Shown here: piece after piece, positions 34,501 to 41,217 of the stretch
Layout: each line of letters starts with the position of its first letter
Position numbering within the stretch: position 1 is the stretch's first letter
Notes under the pieces: model-generated
What the model saw: only the letters and a program-made list of their open reading frames with translations
What the model was told of the DNA's origin: nothing
The model's database searches: none
Assembly (NCBI RefSeq): GCF_900625095.1
Contig: NZ_LR130760.1
Location: 1,541,354-1,605,353 of the forward strand
Length of the DNA stretch: 64,000 nt
Origin: Acinetobacter ihumii
GTDB lineage: Bacteria > Pseudomonadota > Gammaproteobacteria > Pseudomonadales > Moraxellaceae
Direction: 5' to 3'
Made by a program: the position numbers and the translations under genes

Positions 34501-34526
34501 AAATGCCTGCATTTTCGCAGGCATTT
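34501..34526 (+). terminator. Strong hairpin between rpoD and the YbeD-like gene
   Basis: AAATGCCTGC (34501-34510) and GCAGGCATTT (34517-34526) form a perfect 10-bp stem with a 6-nt loop. The T run is only three bases, and the ribosome-binding site of the next gene follows at once. It may terminate rpoD transcription weakly or act in the leader of the next gene. Confidence 0.55.
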
Positions 34527-34541
34527 AATATGGAGAATGTT

Positions 34542-34829
34542 ATGTTAGACCGCACTCCTTCTCGTGAACTACAAGAGCATCTTTGGGTTTTCCCAATGGA
34601 TTATCCAATTAAATTGATTGGTAATGCTGGGGATGAACTTCGTGTTGCTGTGGTTGATATCTTGCAAAAACATTTTCCAGAATTTGATGGTAACTCACTT
34701 AAAGTACAGCCGTCTCGTACTGGAAAATATCATTCGCTCACTGCGCAATTGCGTTTTGAAGAATTAGAACAAGTGCATGCACTTTATGCTGACTTGGCTG
34801 CTTGCGAACATATTCGTACGGCACTTTAA
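34542..34829 (+). CDS. ybeD: YbeD/DUF493 family protein
   Basis: A 95-residue small protein of the DUF493 family with a ferredoxin-like fold (regulatory-domain-like). Conserved motifs are HLWVFPMDYPIKLIGNAGDEL and SLKVQPSRTGKYHSLTAQLRFEELEQVHALYADL. In E. coli ybeD precedes lipB, and the same order holds here. Function is not established; a link to lipoate or protein regulation has been suggested from context only. The ATG at 34542 has GGAG before it; the longer in-frame version from 34440 would run through the hairpin and is rejected. Confidence 0.88.
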   Translation: MLDRTPSRELQEHLWVFPMDYPIKLIGNAGDELRVAVVDILQKHFPEFDGNSLKVQPSRTGKYHSLTAQLRFEELEQVHALYADLAACEHIRTAL

Positions 34830-34858
34830 AAAAAACACGCCATAAGGCGTGTTTTTTT
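34828..34858 (+). terminator. Terminator of ybeD
   Basis: AAAAAACACGCC and GGCGTGTTTTTT form a strong stem around an ATAA loop (34842-34845), flanked by A and T runs. Confidence 0.9.
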
Positions 34859-34909
34859 ATCTCAATTCATTTTACTCTGTCTTCATTGTATTTTTTAAGG
34901 GCTTGATCT

Positions 34910-35569
34910 GTGAATGATACGGTTCTCAAACCATCTTTAGTCATACGGCAATATCAAACACTTACACCTTATGCCGAACGTTTTCAGGAAATGAAAAGCC
35001 TGACCGAACAACGCGATGAGAATACGCCTGACCAACTCTGGATCTTGCAACACCCTTCTGTTCTGACTCAGGGACAAGCGGGCAAACCTGAACACATTCT
35101 ATTGGCAAGTGACATTCCTGTTGTTCAATCGGATCGTGGTGGGCAGGTGACATGGCATGGGCCGGGGCAAATGGTGATTTATTTCATGTTCGATTTAAAT
35201 CGCTTGAAATGGAATGTACGCACCTTGGTATCATTTGCTGAACAACTTATGATTGATTTATTGAATCAATATGGCATTCAAGCCTATGCCAAACCTGATG
35301 CACCAGGTGTTTATGTGGCTGAACGCAAGATTGGTTCGCTGGGTTTTAAAATTCGGCGTGGACGTAGCTATCATGGGCTTGCCTTAAATATAGACTGTGC
35401 GTTAACAGGTTTTCAAACCATCAATCCCTGTGGTTATGCAGGTCTGGAAATGGTTCGTCTCAGTGATTTGATTCAGGACTATCCAAGCTTTGACCAATTA
35501 TGTGCAGATGTTGTTCAATACTTTCAGCAAACTGATTATTTTATTGACCTTAGAGTCACCCAGTTATAA
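34910..35569 (+). CDS. lipB: Octanoyl-(acyl carrier protein)-protein N-octanoyltransferase
   Basis: A 219-residue enzyme that moves octanoate from ACP to the lipoyl domains of dehydrogenase complexes, the first step of lipoate synthesis. Catalytic residues are K140 ([13 protein letters not shown]) and C174 ([11 protein letters not shown]), and the conserved [23 protein letters not shown] and YHGLALNI are present. The start is a GTG at 34910 with AAGGG upstream. lipA is not found next to it, unlike some genomes. Confidence 0.96.
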   Translation: MNDTVLKPSLVIRQYQTLTPYAERFQEMKSLTEQRDENTPDQLWILQHPSVLTQGQAGKPEHILLASDIPVVQSDRGGQVTWHGPGQMVIYFMFDLNRLKWNVRTLVSFAEQLMIDLLNQYGIQAYAKPDAPGVYVAERKIGSLGFKIRRGRSYHGLALNIDCALTGFQTINPCGYAGLEMVRLSDLIQDYPSFDQLCADVVQYFQQTDYFIDLRVTQL

Positions 35570-35646
35570 ATTGCTTTATTTTTTCCACAGAACCATTTAG
35601 AGTAATTGCTCTAAAAATCAAATTATAATGTGTAAGGGACGAACGC

Positions 35647-36180
35647 GTGATTTCGACTAAAACCGTAAAACCCATGTTACAGCTCAACTATGTCAAACTC
35701 ATGATGGATGTGATTGGGCGCGGCTTAGTAATGGCAAGTCAGGTCGATGAAGAAATACAAAATGAAGTCGCTAAATTTCCAGTTGGCTTTGTGTTATCGA
35801 TGAATGTCTTTCCAAATGGGCCTGCATTTATTGCCAGAGTAACCGCAGAGAAAAAACTTGAATTGATTTCTGCCGAACAGGCCAAGCCTGATTTAACCAT
35901 TACTTTTAAACACGTCACTCATGCCTTTATGGTGTTTTCATTTCAGGAAAGCACAGCGCAAGCGTTTGCCAATGACCGCATGATCGCTGATGGTGACGTG
36001 TCCGCAGCAATCCGTCTGGTGCGTTGTCTAAATAAAATGGAATCTCTGATTTTACCGAAAGTGGTTGCTTCACTTGCAGTAAAACAATATCCAAATGAAC
36101 TGAGCTTAAAAGACAAGCTGAGTGAAGCTGCCAATATTTATCTTAAAGTCGCACAGTCATACTTAAAACGGAGTGTCTAA
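35647..36180 (+). CDS. SCP2-like sterol/lipid-binding domain protein
   Basis: A 177-residue protein that looks like an SCP2 (sterol carrier protein 2) domain: alternating strands such as VGFVLSMNVFPNGPAFIARV and DLTITFKHVTHAFMVFSFQES, then an amphipathic helix region. It starts with GTG at 35647. The SCP2 fold is known for binding lipids or acyl chains and occurs in diverse proteins, so the ligand is unknown. The iron-type alcohol dehydrogenase gene begins two bases after its stop codon. That tight pairing suggests a shared lipid or aldehyde/alcohol pathway, but this is only inference. Confidence 0.65.
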   Translation: MISTKTVKPMLQLNYVKLMMDVIGRGLVMASQVDEEIQNEVAKFPVGFVLSMNVFPNGPAFIARVTAEKKLELISAEQAKPDLTITFKHVTHAFMVFSFQESTAQAFANDRMIADGDVSAAIRLVRCLNKMESLILPKVVASLAVKQYPNELSLKDKLSEAANIYLKVAQSYLKRSV

Positions 36181-36181
36181 A

Positions 36182-37366
36182 ATGGCTAAACCTTATTACG
36201 AATTTTTCTGTCCAGTCAAAGTCATTGCAGGCAGTGCCGCTTTAGAACACATTCCTTTTGAGTTGGCAACATTAGGCTCAAAACGCCCGATGATCATTAC
36301 CGACAAAGGTGTCCGTGCCAACAAACTCCTTGAACCGATTGAAACTGCTTTTGCAACCACAGACGCAGAAATCGGCTATATTTTTGATGATGTTCCACCA
36401 GATTCAAGTCTGGAAACAGTACGCCGTGCTGCGCAAATGTATCGTGACAATAATTGTGATGCAATCATTGCCGTCGGTGGTGGTTCAGTGATTGATACCT
36501 CTAAAGCCACAAATATTTTAGTGTCCGAAGGTGGCAACGATTTATTGCAGTATTCGGGGGCGCACAACTTACCTAAACCACTTAAACCTTTTTTTGTGAT
36601 TCCAACCACGTCGGGAACTGGCTCAGAAGTCACTATGGTTGCCGTAGTCTCAGATACGCAAAGAAACGTGAAACTGGCATTTGCTTCGTATTACCTGATG
36701 CCACATGCTGCAATTCTTGATCCGCGTATGACCTTAACTTTGCCTGCTCACCTGACCGCGATGACGGGTATGGATGCTTTAACCCACTGTGTAGAGGCCT
36801 ATACCTGTTTGGCAGCCAATCCTTTAAGTGATGCTTATGCCAGTGCAGGCATTAAAAAAATCAGTGAAAACCTGTTTAACGTGATTGAAAATCCAACCGA
36901 TGCACAAGGTCGACTTGAACTCGCCCAAGCCTCTACGATGGCAGGTATCGCATTTTCAAATTCAATGGTTGGTTTGGTCCACTCTTTAGGCCATTCACTA
37001 GGTGCAGTGGCTCATCTGCCCCACGGTTTATGCATGAATTTATTCTTGCCTTATGTGCTTGAATATAACAAAGCAGTCAATGGACAAAAAATTGGCGAAT
37101 TACTGTTGCCTCTTGCAGGTGCAGATATTTATGCGCAAACCCCAGCCGCTTTACGTGCAGATAAAGCAATTGCAACCATTTTAGCGATGCGTGACCGTTT
37201 ATTTAGTTTGACCAAACTACCACGTACTTTACGTGAAACAGGGAAAGTGACTGAAGCGCAACTGGATGAGATTGCAGAGAAAGCTCTGAATGATGGTTCT
37301 ATTATTTACAATCCGAAAGAAGCGACTTTTGAAGATTTAAAAGCAATTTTACAAAAAGCGTGGTAA
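36182..37366 (+). CDS. Iron-containing alcohol dehydrogenase
   Basis: A 394-residue group III alcohol dehydrogenase. The NAD-binding region contains AIIAVGGGSVIDTSKATNI; the conserved TTSGTGSEVT and GMDALTHCVEAYT follow. The metal-binding histidines are in LVHSLGHSLGAVAHLPHGLCMN. Members reduce or oxidise small alcohols and aldehydes, usually with Fe2+ and NAD(P). The ATG at 36182 has CGGAG upstream; a GTG at 36173 in the same frame overlaps the end of the SCP2-like gene. The pairing with that gene hints at a lipid-related alcohol or aldehyde substrate. Confidence 0.93.
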   Translation: MAKPYYEFFCPVKVIAGSAALEHIPFELATLGSKRPMIITDKGVRANKLLEPIETAFATTDAEIGYIFDDVPPDSSLETVRRAAQMYRDNNCDAIIAVGGGSVIDTSKATNILVSEGGNDLLQYSGAHNLPKPLKPFFVIPTTSGTGSEVTMVAVVSDTQRNVKLAFASYYLMPHAAILDPRMTLTLPAHLTAMTGMDALTHCVEAYTCLAANPLSDAYASAGIKKISENLFNVIENPTDAQGRLELAQASTMAGIAFSNSMVGLVHSLGHSLGAVAHLPHGLCMNLFLPYVLEYNKAVNGQKIGELLLPLAGADIYAQTPAALRADKAIATILAMRDRLFSLTKLPRTLRETGKVTEAQLDEIAEKALNDGSIIYNPKEATFEDLKAILQKAW

Positions 37367-37397
37367 ATCAAAAATATTTTTTGATGTTTTTTTAATG

Positions 37398-37432
37398 AAA
37401 AGCCTGAATTATCAATAAGTTCAGGCTTTTTT
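37398..37432 (+). terminator. Terminator of the alcohol dehydrogenase gene
   Basis: AAAAGCCTGAA (37398-37408) and TTCAGGCTTTT (37420-37430) form an 11-bp stem with an 11-nt loop and a T run. Confidence 0.92.
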
Positions 37433-37564
37433 ATTTTTAGGTGAATTTTCATTCATCATTTTGTAGAGCAAACTGGCAAAAAATTTGCTAAAAATTCCAT
37501 AAAGTTACTGACAAAAGCCATCAATTTAGGATAGATTGGCGCACTTTACTTTTTCATATAGGGG

Positions 37565-37587
37565 GGATCGTTCGTCTCAAACGATCC
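37565..37587 (+). promoter_or_regulatory. GC-rich hairpin in the leader of the APC permease
   Basis: GGATCGTT (37565-37572) and AACGATCC (37580-37587) form an 8-bp stem with a 7-nt loop, preceded by a run of G. There is no T run after it. It lies about 50 bases before the TTG start and could influence the leader mRNA. Confidence 0.45.
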
Positions 37588-37634
37588 TTAACAAACATGA
37601 CTGATCCTTGATCAACGATTATGAGGATACGCCG

Positions 37635-39032
37635 TTGACAACTCACACTGGGACTCAACCTGCGGCTAAATTGCAAAAGACGCTAGGACTCTGGCACATC
37701 ATTATCATTGGTTTGGCATACATCCAGCCGATGACATTGTTTGACACTTTTGGTCTTGTATCAGAAGAAAGTCACCACCATGTACCCACTTCATACATCG
37801 TTGCACTCATTGCAATTTTGTTAACCTCCATCAGTTATGGGCACATGATCCGTCGCTATCCATCGTCTGGATCTGCCTATACCTATGCACAAAAATCGAT
37901 TCATCCTAATGTCGGCTTTATGGTCGGCTGGTCATCATGGCTTGACTATCTGCTTTCACCCATGGTGAATATTATTCTCGCTGTGATCTACCTTCAGGCA
38001 TTATTCCCCTCGGTCAATCATTGGATTTGGGTGATTGTACTGACGGCGTTTATGACAGGTGTGAATCTACGTGGTGCAAAATTTGTTGCTAATTTTAACA
38101 GTTGGATCGTTTTGGTTCAGTTGATTGTAATTGCTGCATTCACTTATCTGGTTTATCAGAAATTACAGATGGGCTTGAATGTAGAAGGACCTATTACCGC
38201 TGAAACACGTTATCAATTGTGGAGTTTGCAACCGTTCTGGAATGAGCTCACCTCACTTGGCGCAATTGTCACAGGTGCTACGCTACTGTGTTTCTCCTTT
38301 ACTGGGTTCGATTCTTTGAGTTCATTGGCTGAAGAAACCAAAGATACTGAGAAAACGCTCCCGAAAGCGATTTTTCTGACGGCATTATTTGCAGGTATTA
38401 TTTTTATTATTAGTACTTACTTTATGCAAATCTATTTCCCGGGTGACCCAAAAACTTACTTCAAAGATATTGCTGCCACGCAGCCTGATATTTTATTGCT
38501 GGTGGGTGGTTCGTTATTCCAGTCTTATGTATTGGCGTTCGCTATCGTTACGGTTATGGCGTCTGGTATTTCTGCCCATGCAGGGGTATCACGTTTAATG
38601 TATGTGATGGGACGTGACGGTATCATTAACAAGAAAATTTTTGGTCATATCAGTCCAAAAAGTTACACGCCGTCTTATAACATTATCATTGTCGGTGTTG
38701 TAGCGTTGGCTGCTGGTTTTATGGATTTAGATATTATTATTTCCATGATTAGTTTTGGCGCGCTGACTGCGTTTACCTTTGTAAATCTGTCTGTGATTTC
38801 ACGCTATGCACTACGTGACGGTCGCACCAAAAACTTTAAAGATATTCTCAATTTTGTGATTATTCCATTACTGGGTTTTTTCAGTATTTTTGCGTTGTGG
38901 CTAGAAATTGAAGATACAGCGTTAAAATATGGACTTTGGTGGGCCATGTTCGGTATTTTGTATTTGGGCTATAAAACCAAAGGCTTTAAATACTCAGCAC
39001 CGCAACATAACGAATTTGACGATAAACTTTAA
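37635..39032 (+). CDS. APC-family amino acid/polyamine permease
   Basis: A 465-residue inner-membrane transporter with about twelve hydrophobic segments. The N-terminal LGLWHIIIIGLAYIQPMTLFDTFGLV and the central GATLLCFSFTGFDSLSSLAEETKDTEKTLPKAI (the SLAEE loop) are typical of APC permeases, close to putrescine and amino-acid importers of the PuuP type. The TTG at 37635 has GAGGAT six bases before it and is preferred; a TTG at 37608 lacks a ribosome-binding site. A hairpin lies in the leader. The substrate cannot be told from sequence. Confidence 0.9.
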   Translation: MTTHTGTQPAAKLQKTLGLWHIIIIGLAYIQPMTLFDTFGLVSEESHHHVPTSYIVALIAILLTSISYGHMIRRYPSSGSAYTYAQKSIHPNVGFMVGWSSWLDYLLSPMVNIILAVIYLQALFPSVNHWIWVIVLTAFMTGVNLRGAKFVANFNSWIVLVQLIVIAAFTYLVYQKLQMGLNVEGPITAETRYQLWSLQPFWNELTSLGAIVTGATLLCFSFTGFDSLSSLAEETKDTEKTLPKAIFLTALFAGIIFIISTYFMQIYFPGDPKTYFKDIAATQPDILLLVGGSLFQSYVLAFAIVTVMASGISAHAGVSRLMYVMGRDGIINKKIFGHISPKSYTPSYNIIIVGVVALAAGFMDLDIIISMISFGALTAFTFVNLSVISRYALRDGRTKNFKDILNFVIIPLLGFFSIFALWLEIEDTALKYGLWWAMFGILYLGYKTKGFKYSAPQHNEFDDKL

Positions 39033-39047
39033 TTGCTCAATTCCTAT

Positions 39048-39075
39048 AATAAAGGCGCATTTTTGCGCCTTTATT
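39048..39075. terminator. Bidirectional terminator after the APC permease
   Basis: AATAAAGGCGCA (39048-39059) and TGCGCCTTTATT (39064-39075) form a perfect 12-bp stem with a TTTT loop. It separates the permease from the convergent flavodoxin gene. Confidence 0.88.
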
Positions 39076-39096
39076 ATTTCTTATTGATGGTTTTAG

Positions 39097-39657
39097 TTAG
39101 TCTTTCGCATAAAATCGATTGGTAATGGTTTGAATGCGCTGCGCATAACTTTTCACTGTTTCAATGTCCCCTTCAGGTATTTCATCTACACTTGCATCGG
39201 CAGGAGTTTGAATAAGGGCACCCACTGACCCCCCTAGATTATTAATATCTTGACGTGTTGCTGTTTTGGTATTGGCAGGCAATAGACCTAAGCTGACCCA
39301 AATGCCTCCATGTTGAGATGCCAGCGTCTGAAACTGAATCAAGGTCACTTGTTTGTCGCCATTAAGACTCGCACTGTTGGTAAAACCACCAAAAACTTTA
39401 TCTTGCCAAGCACGTGTAAACCATTTCTTAGACGATGCATCGGCAAATTTCTTAAATTGCCAAGGTGCAGCTGCCATATAGGTTGGTGCAGCAAAAACAA
39501 TTGCAGCAGAATCATCCAAGACTTGCCAGTCTTGCTCTGTAATGTCACCTTGAGGGTTAATTTCGATCAAATTTGCATTAATTTGTGCTGCAAAATGTTC
39601 AGCCAAGACTTTGGTGTGACCATAACCCGAAAAATAAACGAGAGAAATATTCGCCAT
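39097..39657 (-). CDS. Flavodoxin-like NAD(P)H-dependent oxidoreductase, copy 2
   Basis: A 186-residue flavodoxin-fold protein. The FMN phosphate loop is YFSGYGHTKVLAE, the next loop APTYMAAAPWQFKKF, then GFTNSASLNGDKQ. It is a paralogue of the protein at 12568-13119 (shared SSK[RK]W, GFTN, LxGDK and GIW patterns, and the same PEGD[LI]ET motif near the end). It is divergent from an HxlR regulator; HxlR proteins often control neighbouring quinone reductases, so repression by that regulator is likely. The promoter and a palindrome lie in the shared gap. Confidence 0.9.
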   Translation of the reverse strand: MANISLVYFSGYGHTKVLAEHFAAQINANLIEINPQGDITEQDWQVLDDSAAIVFAAPTYMAAAPWQFKKFADASSKKWFTRAWQDKVFGGFTNSASLNGDKQVTLIQFQTLASQHGGIWVSLGLLPANTKTATRQDINNLGGSVGALIQTPADASVDEIPEGDIETVKSYAQRIQTITNRFYAKD

Positions 39658-39689
39658 TAGAAATACTCAATTTGCATGAAGATGAGTTA

Positions 39690-39717
39690 ATGATATACTT
39701 TAGAAACTAGGTGTCAA
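39690..39717 (-). promoter_or_regulatory. Promoter of flavodoxin copy 2
   Basis: On the minus strand, TTGACA (39712-39717), a 16-bp spacer and TATCAT (39690-39695), about 30 bases before the start codon. Confidence 0.7.
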
Positions 39718-39720
39718 TTA

Positions 39721-39736
39721 GTTACCTTTAAGTAAC
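39721..39736. promoter_or_regulatory. Candidate HxlR operator
   Basis: Inverted repeat GTTAC (39721-39725), 6-nt spacer, GTAAC (39732-39736). It sits immediately upstream of the flavodoxin -35 and ahead of the HxlR gene, in the divergent gap. Confidence 0.5.
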
Positions 39737-39788
39737 CCTTCGATTTTCTGTTTAAAATTTACAGAAAATAATATTTTGAGGAAAAGTC

Positions 39789-40169
39789 ATGAATTCAGCA
39801 TTGCCTTATAACGTTTATAGTCAGTACTGCCCTGCCCGACTTTTTTTTGAAAAAATTGCAGATAAATGGGTACTGCTGATTTTGAATGTCTTAGAAGAAC
39901 AGCCCATTCATTTCAATTTACTCAAGAAAAAAATTGAAGGAATTTCCCCTAAAGTTTTATCGCAGAAACTAAAAATATTGGAACGTGATGGCTTTATTCT
40001 GCGTCAGGTACAAAATACTGCACCGATTCGAGTCGAATATCGTTTAACCGATTTAGGTCGCGATGTCTCAAAAACTGCGTTACAACTTAAAGGATGGGCG
40101 GAAACGCATATTGAGGCTGTGCTCAAAGCGCAGCAGCTTTATGATTCTTCGCAGAACGTCAGCATATAA
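39789..40169 (+). CDS. HxlR-family transcriptional regulator
   Basis: A 126-residue winged-helix regulator. The N-terminal CPARLFFEKIADKWVLLILNVL is the HxlR signature, with a Cys (in YCPA) that in related YodB/HypR proteins senses quinones or oxidants. The recognition region FNLLKKKIEGISPKVLSQKLKILERDGFILR follows. GAGG precedes the ATG. It is divergent from the flavodoxin gene and upstream of a VOC protein, so an oxidant- or electrophile-responsive unit is plausible. Confidence 0.93.
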   Translation: MNSALPYNVYSQYCPARLFFEKIADKWVLLILNVLEEQPIHFNLLKKKIEGISPKVLSQKLKILERDGFILRQVQNTAPIRVEYRLTDLGRDVSKTALQLKGWAETHIEAVLKAQQLYDSSQNVSI

Positions 40170-40187
40170 ATTAAAAAGAGAAAAAAC

Positions 40188-40571
40188 ATGACACCACAAC
40201 CGTTAATTGCAGTACAAGATGTCGAATTGAGTAGCCAATGGTATCAATATGTTTTAGCACTCAAAAGTGGGCATGGGGGTACTGAGTACGAACAACTGTT
40301 GAACGAACATGGAGAAATGGTTCTACAACTGCATCAATGGCAAGCACATCATCACCCTTACATGGGGGATTCTAGCCAACTCAAAGGCAATGGCATGCTT
40401 CTTTGGTTTGAAACCCCACATTTTGATGTTGTAGTAAAGCGTTTGCATCAGCATCAGGTCGAAATTTTGGAACAGCCTAAAGTCAATACCAATGCCAATC
40501 ATCGCGAAGTTTGGTTTAAAGACCCAGATGGCTATGTAGTGGTGGTAGCAAGCCAATATGGAGATCTTTAA
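40188..40571 (+). CDS. VOC-superfamily (glyoxalase/bleomycin resistance-like) protein
   Basis: A 127-residue single-repeat VOC-fold protein: DVELSSQWYQYVLALKSGHGG at the N-terminus, a middle strand LLWFETPHFDVVVKRLHQHQVEIL, and the metal-site pattern HREVWFKDPDGYVVVVAS at the C-terminus. VOC proteins include glyoxalases, dioxygenases and resistance proteins, so the activity cannot be specified. It follows the HxlR gene by 18 bases on the same strand and is probably co-transcribed with it, convergent with trmL. Confidence 0.88.
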   Translation: MTPQPLIAVQDVELSSQWYQYVLALKSGHGGTEYEQLLNEHGEMVLQLHQWQAHHHPYMGDSSQLKGNGMLLWFETPHFDVVVKRLHQHQVEILEQPKVNTNANHREVWFKDPDGYVVVVASQYGDL

Positions 40572-40591
40572 TTCCTTTTAATCAAGGAAAA

Positions 40592-41074
40592 TTAAGATGA
40601 AAGTGCTTGAAAGCCCTGCTGTCGCCATGCTTCATAAACAATGACTGCGGTTGCGTTGGATAGATTCAAACTTCTGGAATTTTCTGCCATCGGTAAACGA
40701 ATCCAGTTTTGCTGTGGAAACATCAAGCGCACTGATTCTGGCAAACCACGGGTTTCAGGTCCCATCAGCAAGGCAACAGGACGATTCAAATTGACTGTAT
40801 GCGGGGTTGCACTGCCTTTAGTCGTTAATGGAAAAACTTCAGATTCCGTAATGCCTTGTGATTTTAAAGATTCAAGGCATTGCTCAATATTGTCCCAGAT
40901 TTTCATTCGTGCATATTCATGATAATCCAAACCCGCACGTTTGAGCTTTTTATCATCCAGTTCAAAGCCTAAAGGCTTGACCAAATGTAGCTGAGCACCC
41001 GTATTGGCACATAAACGAATGATATTTCCTGTATTGGCAGGAATTTCAGGCTCAAACAAAACAACATGGATCAA
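40592..41074 (-). CDS. trmL: tRNA (cytidine(34)-2'-O)-methyltransferase
   Basis: A 160-residue SPOUT methyltransferase that 2'-O-methylates the wobble nucleotide of certain tRNA-Leu. The N-terminal VLFEPEIPANTGNIIRLCANTGAQLHLVKPLGFELDDKKLKRAGLDY and the knot region VALLMGPETRGLP...LPMAENSRSLNLSNATAVIVYEAWRQ are diagnostic. The start appears to be TTG at 41074, since no in-frame ATG gives a complete N-terminus. The ribosome-binding site is poor. Upstream lies a pair of hairpin repeats and cysG. Confidence 0.95.
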   Translation of the reverse strand: MIHVVLFEPEIPANTGNIIRLCANTGAQLHLVKPLGFELDDKKLKRAGLDYHEYARMKIWDNIEQCLESLKSQGITESEVFPLTTKGSATPHTVNLNRPVALLMGPETRGLPESVRLMFPQQNWIRLPMAENSRSLNLSNATAVIVYEAWRQQGFQALSS

Positions 41075-41101
41075 CTTAAATACTCACTACTAACGACTAT
41101 G

Positions 41102-41159
41102 ATTCAGGCACAGCCTTCGCCTTGCGCTCGGGCAGAACGACGTTCTGCTTATCCTCTTT
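41102..41159. repeat. Hairpin repeat near cysG, copy A
   Basis: A 58-bp unit: CAGGCACAGCC, TTCGCC, TTGCGCTCGG (41122-41131), a 7-bp hairpin GCAGAAC-gac-GTTCTGC (41132-41148), then TTATCCTC. It is tandem with copy B, which has the same unit length. Confidence 0.85.
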
Positions 41160-41217
41160 ACTCAGGCACAGCCTTCGCCTTGCGCTCGGGCAGAACGGTG
41201 TTCTGCTTATCCTCGCT
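41160..41217. repeat. Hairpin repeat near cysG, copy B
   Basis: The same 58-bp unit: CAGGCACAGCC, TTCGCC, TTGCGCTCGG (41180-41189), GCAGAAC-ggt-GTTCTGC (41190-41206), TTATCCTCGCTC. Its right part encodes the last codons and stop of cysG on the minus strand. Confidence 0.85.

Noticed and set aside
40573..40590. Small hairpin between the VOC gene and trmL as a terminator
   Set aside because: Only a 6-bp AT-rich stem without a T run; too weak to call.
41102..41217. CRISPR array
   Set aside because: Only two tandem 58-bp units without unique spacers of constant length; no cas genes in the window.
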